Positions 58,608 to 64,000 of a stretch of DNA of 64,000 nt are shown here, one piece after another; positions within the stretch are counted from its first letter, which is position 1, and every line of letters begins with the position of its first letter. Position numbers and translations under genes: made by a program. The notes below the pieces were generated by a model that saw nothing but the letters and a program-made list of their open reading frames with translations, was not told the origin of the DNA and did no database searches. The DNA is from Microvirga sp. ACRRW (lineage in GTDB: Bacteria > Pseudomonadota > Alphaproteobacteria > Rhizobiales > Beijerinckiaceae): assembly GCF_022346925.1 (NCBI RefSeq), contig NZ_JAKRNJ010000001.1, positions 1-64,000 of the forward strand, given 5' to 3'.

Positions 58608-59087
58608 ATGAACGATGAGAACCGGCACCCGCGCGGCGGCCTCTACTTCGAGGATTTCGTGGTGGGCACCACCATCAAGCATCGCCTCACGCGGACGGTG
58701 ACGCAGATGGACAACATGCTGTTCTCCAACATGACGCTGAACCCGCAGCCGCTCCACATCGACGCGCATTTCTGCGCCACGGAGACGGAATGGGGCAAGC
58801 CGCTCATGAATTCCCTCTTCACGCTGGGCCTCATGATCGGCATTTCCGTCAACGACACGACGGTAGGCACCACCATCGCCAATCTCGGCATGACGGACGT
58901 GAAATTTCCCTCACCCTTGTTCGAGGGCGACACGATCAACGTGACGACGGAGATCGCCGACAAGCGCGAGTCGAAATCGCGCCCGAATGCAGGCATCGTC
59001 GATTTCATCCACCGGGCATACAAGCAGGACGGCACCCTCGTCGCCGAATGCCGCCGTCAGGCCTTCATGCGAAAGAGGAACGTCTGA
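58608..59087 (+). CDS. MaoC-family (hotdog) dehydratase
   Basis: A 159-residue single-hotdog protein. 'FEDFVVGTTIKHRLTRTVTQMD' (in parts) and 'NPQPLHIDAHFC' carry the MaoC hydratase pattern (Asn/Asp-x4-His), and 'FPSPLFEGDTINVTTEI' is the later strand. It should hydrate or dehydrate a short acyl-CoA. GGAGG stands 8 bases before the ATG. Its stop shares one base with the start of the CitE-like gene (TGATG), which links the two in one pathway. Confidence 0.88.
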   Translation: MNDENRHPRGGLYFEDFVVGTTIKHRLTRTVTQMDNMLFSNMTLNPQPLHIDAHFCATETEWGKPLMNSLFTLGLMIGISVNDTTVGTTIANLGMTDVKFPSPLFEGDTINVTTEIADKRESKSRPNAGIVDFIHRAYKQDGTLVAECRRQAFMRKRNV

Positions 59088-59959
59088 TGCGCTCCCTGCT
59101 CTTCGTTCCCGGCGACAGCCAGAAAAAGCTCGAGAAGGGCCTCGCGTCCGGCGCTGACGTTCTGCTGATCGACCTGGAAGATTCCGTCGCTCTCGAAGCC
59201 AAAGAAGAAGCGCGCCGCGTCACCTCCGCCTTCGTTTCCGAACATCGCGGCAAGCCTGAGCGCCCGCGCCTTTATGTGCGCGTGAACGGCCTCACCACGG
59301 GCATGATCGATGCCGATCTCGACGGGGTGATGAAGGCCACGCCGGACGGTATCGTTCTGCCGAAGACGGTGGGCGGGGCCGATGTCGCGCATCTCGGCGC
59401 GAAGCTCGCCGTGCGCGAAGCGGAGTTCGGACTTGAAGATGGCGCAACGCGTATTCTCGCCATCGCGACGGAAAATGCAGCCGGCGTTTTCGCGCTCGGC
59501 ACATTCGCTGGCGCGAGCCATCGCCTCATGGGTCTCACCTGGGGCGGCGAGGATCTCTCCGCCGATCTCGGCGCGGAGGCCAACCGCGACGAGAGCGGCG
59601 CTTATACCGATCCCTACCGCCTCGCCCGCTCGCTCACGCTTCTCGGCGCGGCGGCGGCTGGCATCGATGCGGTCGATTCCGTTTACACGAATTTCCGCGA
59701 CATGGAGGGCCTTGCCGCCGAGTGCCGCGCCGCCCGCCGCGACGGCTTCGTCGCGAAGATGGCGATCCACCCCGCGCAGGTGCCCGTCATCAATGAAGCC
59801 TTCACGCCGTCGCCCGATGCCATCGCGCGCGCCGAAGCCGTGATCGCGGCTTTCAAAGCCAATCCCGGCGCAGGCGTCGTCGGCGTGAACGGCGAGATGC
59901 TCGACCGTCCGCATCTCCTGCGCGCCGAACGGCTGCTGCGGAGAGCAGGAAAGCTCTAA
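59087..59959 (+). CDS. HpcH/HpaI-CitE family lyase, malyl-CoA or citramalyl-CoA lyase-like
   Basis: A 290-residue TIM-barrel CoA lyase. 'MRSLLFVPGDSQKKLEKGLA' (20 residues), 'DVLLIDLEDSVALEAKEEAR' (20 residues), 'TENAAGVFALGTFA' and 'GLTWGGEDLSADLG' are CitE-like signatures including the metal-binding Glu and Asp. Paired with a MaoC hydratase it suggests cleavage of a beta-hydroxyacyl-CoA such as malyl- or beta-methylmalyl-CoA, which fits ethylmalonyl-CoA metabolism. The exact substrate is inference. Its end overlaps the convergent flavin-reductase gene by 4 bases. Confidence 0.88.
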   Translation: MRSLLFVPGDSQKKLEKGLASGADVLLIDLEDSVALEAKEEARRVTSAFVSEHRGKPERPRLYVRVNGLTTGMIDADLDGVMKATPDGIVLPKTVGGADVAHLGAKLAVREAEFGLEDGATRILAIATENAAGVFALGTFAGASHRLMGLTWGGEDLSADLGAEANRDESGAYTDPYRLARSLTLLGAAAAGIDAVDSVYTNFRDMEGLAAECRAARRDGFVAKMAIHPAQVPVINEAFTPSPDAIARAEAVIAAFKANPGAGVVGVNGEMLDRPHLLRAERLLRRAGKL

Positions 59960-60564
59960 CCACCCGGTCGCGTGATCGAGAACTTCGTCTCTTCGGTTGC
60001 GACGAAATAGTCGCGATAGCCTGCGCGGGCGATGGGGCGCATGGCGGCGGTGTCGACGAGGCCGTTCACGATGTAGCGGTCATCGACATACACGCCGACC
60101 ACCTGACCGATCACGAGATAATAGGATGCCTCTCCGCCCTCCAATGAAGTCAGCGGTACGGTCTGCACCCATTTGCATTCGAGAGCGGCCAAGGCGTCGG
60201 CCACGCGCGGCGGTTTCACCAGCTGCGACGGCGCGGCCTTCAAGCCCGCATGCTCCATCTCGTTCACGCCGCGCGGCAGAACGGCGGAGGTTTGGTTCAT
60301 CTGTTCGCGCAAGTCGTAGGTCGCGAGATTGCAGACGAATTCCTTCGTCTCCTCGATGAAGGTGACCGCATCCTTCTTTCCGGCAGATGAGAACGCCACC
60401 ATCGGCGGACGCTCGGAGATCGCGTTGAAGAAGGAATAGGGCGAGAGATTAATCTCGCCCTTGGCGCTCATCGCCGTGATCCAGCCGATGGGACGGGGGC
60501 TCACAATGGCCTTGAAGGGATCGTGCGGCAGGCCGTGAGCGTTGCTGGCCGTCTCATAAAACAT
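59956..60564 (-). CDS. flavin reductase-like FMN-binding protein
   Basis: A 202-residue split-barrel flavoprotein. 'AIVSPRPIGWITAMSAKGEINLSPYSFFNAIS' (in parts) is the family's FMN-binding entry, and 'DAVTFIEETKEFVCNLATYD' (20 residues) follows. The start at 60564 ('MFYETASNAHGLPHDPFK') is used; the frame upstream lies inside the nitroreductase gene. Such proteins reduce flavin or serve as oxidoreductases. It follows the nitroreductase by 4 bases. Confidence 0.88.
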   Translation of the reverse strand: MFYETASNAHGLPHDPFKAIVSPRPIGWITAMSAKGEINLSPYSFFNAISERPPMVAFSSAGKKDAVTFIEETKEFVCNLATYDLREQMNQTSAVLPRGVNEMEHAGLKAAPSQLVKPPRVADALAALECKWVQTVPLTSLEGGEASYYLVIGQVVGVYVDDRYIVNGLVDTAAMRPIARAGYRDYFVATEETKFSITRPGG

Positions 60565-60568
60565 GCGC

Positions 60569-61132
60569 TTAGAACCGGGTGACGATGTCGGTGAGGTTCG
60601 GGCGCTCGCGGTCCGTGGGTTTCTCGGTCGGCGTGCCGATATGGACGAAGCCTGCAATGCGCTCGTTGGGCGCAAGGCCCAGGGCGTCCAGCACGCGGCG
60701 GTCGAAGGCGGCCCAGCCCGACAGCCAGGACGCGCCATAGCCCAGGGCATTCGCCGCATGCAGCAGGTTCACGCACACGGCGCCCGCCGAGAGAACCTGC
60801 TCCCATTCGGGGATCTTCACGTGAGGCATCACGCGGGACACAACGGCCACCACCAGCGGAGCCTTGGCGAAGCGCTCGCGTTCCGTGGCGATCTTCTCCG
60901 CATCGGCATCGGGATGATCGGCTTGGAAAGCCTTGACCAGAACCTCGCCCAGCCGCTGCCGGGCCTCGCCTTCGATAAGAATGAAGCGCCAGGGCACCAG
61001 CTTGCCGTGGTCCGGTACCCGGGCCGCCGCCGTGAGCAGGGTCTCTACCTCTTCCGCACTCGGGCCGGGGCCTCCCAACCAGCGCGGGGGCACGGAACGA
61101 CGGCTCAAAAGGTTGGAAAGGCTATCATTCAT
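60569..61132 (-). CDS. nitroreductase family protein (YdjA-like)
   Basis: A 187-residue FMN-dependent NAD(P)H oxidoreductase. 'LLSRRSVPPRWLGGPGPSAEE' (in part) opens the FMN site, 'AARVPDHGKLVPWRFILIEG' (20 residues) and 'CVNLLHAANALGYGASWLSG' (20 residues) are typical of the short YdjA/TdsD group. Start at 61132 is preferred to 61147. It forms a two-gene unit with the flavin reductase. The physiological substrate is unknown. Confidence 0.9.
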   Translation of the reverse strand: MNDSLSNLLSRRSVPPRWLGGPGPSAEEVETLLTAAARVPDHGKLVPWRFILIEGEARQRLGEVLVKAFQADHPDADAEKIATERERFAKAPLVVAVVSRVMPHVKIPEWEQVLSAGAVCVNLLHAANALGYGASWLSGWAAFDRRVLDALGLAPNERIAGFVHIGTPTEKPTDRERPNLTDIVTRF

Positions 61133-61274
61133 GGGATCTTCATCCAACTTGGCTTATGTGAGACAATGTTTTTGAAAGGTCCGTGAAAGCTGCGGGCGGG
61201 ACGCTTCAAGATCTGCCTTGGTCTTGCCGTCTTGCTGCTGTTGAGAACCACGGGCGTCTCAAGACGTCAGGCCG

Positions 61275-61399
61275 TTGCACAATCAACAAATGGCAACGGA
61301 TGTATAGGGGGAGTGCGGCGATCCGCCAAGCAGGTTCCTTCCTGCGGCAAGCCTGAGGGCTGACGCAAGGATGGCCGGACCGCTTTGCGAAGCGCCGCT
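61275..61399 (+). other. structured region upstream of the YfhO-type gene
   Basis: Several small dyads cluster here: CCGTTGC with GCAACGG, GCGG with CCGC, GCAGG with CCTGC around TTCCTT, TGCG with CGCA enclosing GCC-TGAG-GGC, and CGCTT with AAGCG. Together they could fold as a 5' leader. The rest of the 275-base gap from 61133 holds no gene that I can see. Confidence 0.35.
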
Positions 61400-61407
61400 G
61401 GTAACAC

Positions 61408-63852
61408 ATGCAGACATCCTTGCTCGGACCCGACGGTCCCGTTCCATCCCCGGCATGGTCCAGGCGCCAGACGCTTCTGGCCCTCGGCCTGATCCTGGCC
61501 GCTTGGGCCTTGGCCGCCGCCATCTGGCCGCTCACCGGCTCCGTCGTTCCGTGGGATTCGAAGAACCAGTTCTATCCTACCCTGCGCTATCTCGGCACGG
61601 CCTTGTCCCATGGCGAGCTGCCGCTCTGGAACCCCTATCATTTCGGCGGTCACCCTTCAGCTGCCGATCCGCAATCGCTTCTGTTCACGCCCACCATGCT
61701 CTTGTTCGGCTGGCTCAAGCCGGATCCGTCCATGGAGCTGTTCGATCTCGTGATCTTCGCCCATTTCCTGCCCGGCGCGCTGGCCTTCATTCCGCTCTTC
61801 CGCCGCCGGGGCTGGCATTGGTCGGGCGCGGTGGTGGCCGCCATCGTGTTCATGCTCGGTGGCTCGGCGACCGCCCGCCTTCAGCACACGGGCATCATCC
61901 TGAGCTACGGGTTCTTCCCGCTCGCCTTCTGGCTCCTCGAAGAAGCACTGGACCGCCGCTCCTATCGCGTCGGCGTGCTCTTTGCCCTCATTGCCTCCAT
62001 GATGGTGATCGGGCGCGATCAGGTGGCGTTTCTCTGCGCCCTGACCCTGATCGGTCTCGCCGGACACCGCATCTGGACCGCGCCGAAACCCCTCGCCTAT
62101 CTGCGCTCGCGCCTTCCGCTTCTCTTAAGCATGGCCTTCATCGGCGGCACGCTGCTGGCGGTGCCGGTCATCCTGACCATGCAGTTCCTCGCCACCTCGA
62201 CGAGGCCTTCCTTCGGCTTCGGCGTGGCGGCCATGGGCTCCCTGCCGCCCGAAAGCCTGGCGACGATCCTGTTCGGCAACATCTTCGGCTCGCTGCGCTG
62301 GACCTACGATTACTGGGGTCCGGACTGGCACAGCCTGTCCGAGGGCACCTGGACCGACCGGGCCACCAACTATCTGTTCATCGGCACGATCCCGGCTCTC
62401 TTCCTCCTTTGGCACGGCATTGCCGGGGGCAGGCTTTTCGCGCGCGAGTTCCGGTTCTTCCTGGTCGTCGGCGTGCTGGCCCTGTTCTATGCGCTCGGCC
62501 GCTATTCACCCGGTTTCGAGGCTGTGTTCGATCACTTGCCCGGCGTGAATCTCTATCGCCGCCCGGCGGATGCAACCTTCCTCATCAACATCATCCTTGC
62601 CTTCGCCTCGGGCTATCTCGTGCACCGCTACGCCACTGAAGGAATGCCGAGCTGGAACGAGGCCGCCCTCGGCCAGCTCCGCATCGCGCTCCCTGCCCTT
62701 GCCGTCGCGCTTGTGATTGCCGCCATCGCCAGCGGCGTCGCATTCGCCATCCAGGGCGGCTTCGTCGCATCCTCTCTCACAGATGCAGGCGGCGGCCTCC
62801 TGGCGGCTGGCATCGTCATGGCGCTCATGACCAAGCTGGGCGGAGGCGCCTATCGGCGGGAGGCCATCGCCGCCGCTCTCGTGGTCCTCACCGGCGCGGA
62901 GCTGATCAGCCGTCATGCGGCCTCGGCGATGAACGCCGAGCCTGCGGGGCGCTACACGGTCTTCACCCAGCTGCCGCCGGAGCAGTTGCAGGGCCTGCAG
63001 ATCCTCAAGCGCGAGCTTGCCGACCGTCACAGCCAGGGCGAATATCCCCGCGTCGAGATCCTTGGGTTGCAGGGCTCCTGGCAGAATGCCTCCATGGTTC
63101 TCGAGATCGAGGACATCATCGGCTACAACCCCCTGCGCCTTGCCGATTACGAGCGCGCCATCGGACCGGGCGAGAACGCCGAGGACCCGAACCTGCGCCA
63201 ATTCCCCGCGTCGTTCCGGGGCTATGAATGCGATCTCGCGGGCCTGCTCGGGCTCGACTATCTCGTCCTCGACCGTCCCGTCTCGAAGCTCCCCCGCCAC
63301 TTCCCGCGTCTTGCCGATGCGGAGGTTGTCTACGGCACCGGCAAGATGTGGATCTACCGTCTCAACACCACTGGCCGCCGCGCCTACATGGCGCAGCATG
63401 TGCAGGCGGTGGATTCGGAGGCCGTGGTGGGCGCGGATGAACTGCCCGACTTCAACCGCGAAACGGAAGCGCTGATCGATCAGGCGAGCATGCCTCTGCT
63501 CAAGGCCCATTATGCGCCCGTGCGTCCCACCGGCGAGAAGCCTGACAGCAAGGTGAGGATCGTCAGCTACAAACGCAATTCCGTGACCCTGGACGTCGAG
63601 AGCGCGGAGCACGGCGTGCTCGTGCTGCACGACATCTATTATCCGGGCTGGGAAGCAAGCGTGGACGGCGAGCGCCGCCCGGTGCTTCGGGCGAACCTCC
63701 TGTTCCGTGGCGTGGAAGTGCCGGCCGGCAAGCACCGCGTCGAATTCGCCTTCCGCCCCCTTTCCATTGAGAATTTAGTTGCAGCGGCCACCGATCTCGT
63801 GGAAACCGAGGAAGCGCCGATCAAGACCGCCGTCGTCACGCCTGGGCGATAG
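61408..63852 (+). CDS. YfhO-type polytopic membrane protein
   Basis: An 814-residue membrane protein. A first helix near 20-43 ('LLALGLILAAWALAAAIWPL', 20 residues) is followed by 'WDSKNQFYPTLRYLGTALSHGELPLWNPYHFGGHP' (in parts), the acidic loop found in GT-C glycosyltransferases and YfhO proteins. About a dozen helices follow, then a large extracytoplasmic domain ending in 'YYPGWEASVDGERRPVLRAN' (20 residues) and 'RGVEVPAGKHRVEFAFRP', the YfhO C-terminal pattern. YfhO proteins decorate cell-surface polymers in Gram-positive bacteria; here the acceptor is unknown. No clear ribosome site precedes the ATG. Confidence 0.82.
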   Translation: MQTSLLGPDGPVPSPAWSRRQTLLALGLILAAWALAAAIWPLTGSVVPWDSKNQFYPTLRYLGTALSHGELPLWNPYHFGGHPSAADPQSLLFTPTMLLFGWLKPDPSMELFDLVIFAHFLPGALAFIPLFRRRGWHWSGAVVAAIVFMLGGSATARLQHTGIILSYGFFPLAFWLLEEALDRRSYRVGVLFALIASMMVIGRDQVAFLCALTLIGLAGHRIWTAPKPLAYLRSRLPLLLSMAFIGGTLLAVPVILTMQFLATSTRPSFGFGVAAMGSLPPESLATILFGNIFGSLRWTYDYWGPDWHSLSEGTWTDRATNYLFIGTIPALFLLWHGIAGGRLFAREFRFFLVVGVLALFYALGRYSPGFEAVFDHLPGVNLYRRPADATFLINIILAFASGYLVHRYATEGMPSWNEAALGQLRIALPALAVALVIAAIASGVAFAIQGGFVASSLTDAGGGLLAAGIVMALMTKLGGGAYRREAIAAALVVLTGAELISRHAASAMNAEPAGRYTVFTQLPPEQLQGLQILKRELADRHSQGEYPRVEILGLQGSWQNASMVLEIEDIIGYNPLRLADYERAIGPGENAEDPNLRQFPASFRGYECDLAGLLGLDYLVLDRPVSKLPRHFPRLADAEVVYGTGKMWIYRLNTTGRRAYMAQHVQAVDSEAVVGADELPDFNRETEALIDQASMPLLKAHYAPVRPTGEKPDSKVRIVSYKRNSVTLDVESAEHGVLVLHDIYYPGWEASVDGERRPVLRANLLFRGVEVPAGKHRVEFAFRPLSIENLVAAATDLVETEEAPIKTAVVTPGR

Positions 63853-63874
63853 CGGGAATATTCGAACTCTTTTG

Positions 63875-64000
63875 ATGATGATGTTTCTGAACTCCCGCAT
63901 CTCGGCCTTAAGCCTTTTCGCTCTGCTGACGGCATCCGCCGCCTCCGCCCAGAGCATGACTCAGCCCCTCGGAGCGGCCCCGCAGCCCTTCGGGCCGCCG
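63875..64000 (+). CDS. N-terminus of a secreted protein, cut by the window end
   Basis: An open frame begins with three consecutive ATG codons (63875, 63878, 63881) and runs to the window end. Its 42 residues hold a clear signal peptide ('ISALSLFALLTASAASAQ') and a Pro/Gly-rich mature start ('PLGAAPQPFGPP'). The gene lies 22 bases after the YfhO-type gene on the same strand. Nothing more can be said of its function. Confidence 0.6.
   Translation, partial: MMMFLNSRISALSLFALLTASAASAQSMTQPLGAAPQPFGPP

Noticed and set aside
61340-61390. Possible SRP (4.5S) RNA, because a GGAAGGAACC-like string occurs on the minus strand
   Set aside because: The GGAA tetraloop with its asymmetric loop and flanking GGTCC/GCAGCC pairing is not formed, so the resemblance is accidental.

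Overview
The window is a chromosomal core segment of a GC-rich alphaproteobacterium, most likely of the order Hyphomicrobiales (Rhizobiales). The basis is an ATP12-type F1-ATPase assembly chaperone, an HWE-family histidine kinase, RpoB and RpoC of 1386 and 1391 residues with alphaproteobacterial ends, a zinc-free S14, and the order tRNA-Tyr, tRNA-Gly, tuf, tRNA-Trp, secE. A Methylobacteriaceae or Microvirga-like host would fit, but that is inference from protein character, not from a search.

Region 1 (1-13.3 kb) is mixed metabolism. It holds a Cds1-like cysteine desulfhydrase beside pccB, an ATP12 chaperone, a HAD phosphatase with a TTG start behind an overlooked 41-residue lipoprotein, and an orphan HWE sensor kinase. 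A second-type FtsH with an unusual pore loop, two GNAT acetyltransferases and RluC with a long basic tail follow. The last unit is a small monooxygenase-like gene and a YafY/WYL regulator sharing a promoter that contains a perfect palindrome.

Region 2 (13.3-50.7 kb) is one long minus-strand run of housekeeping genes. In transcription order it reads: tRNA-Tyr, tRNA-Gly, tuf copy 2, tRNA-Trp, secE, nusG, rplK, rplA, rplJ, rplL, rpoB, rpoC, rpsL, rpsG, fusA, tuf copy 1, the S10, spc and alpha operons through rplQ, then htrA, a GNAT gene, rarA and crcB. Two EF-Tu genes with the same protein sequence lie as direct repeats about 17.3 kb apart. Candidate promoters are visible before the tRNA-Tyr unit, secE, rplJ and rpsL. 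Intrinsic terminators follow rplA, rpoC and rplQ. Smaller hairpins sit at several operon joints. Two tandem composite palindromes of a dispersed-repeat type lie between htrA and rplQ.

Region 3 (50.7-64 kb) is accessory and metabolic. It holds RlmB, an MHS-family MFS permease with a large extracytoplasmic insertion, tRNA-Thr beside an AT-richer RTX-repeat protein, and a second SPOUT methyltransferase. A probable Tat-exported metallo-beta-lactamase-fold protein, CutA, NAD kinase, a MaoC/CitE-like pair, a flavin reductase with a nitroreductase, and a YfhO-type membrane protein complete it. A secreted protein is cut by the window end.

I found no CRISPR array, insertion sequence, prophage, secretion locus, toxin-antitoxin pair or defence system. 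The window is mainly conserved chromosome. The most unusual points are the FtsH pore loop, the tuf direct repeats, the YafY operator, the RTX gene, and the interruption of a gene order that I believe is usually contiguous in this order.
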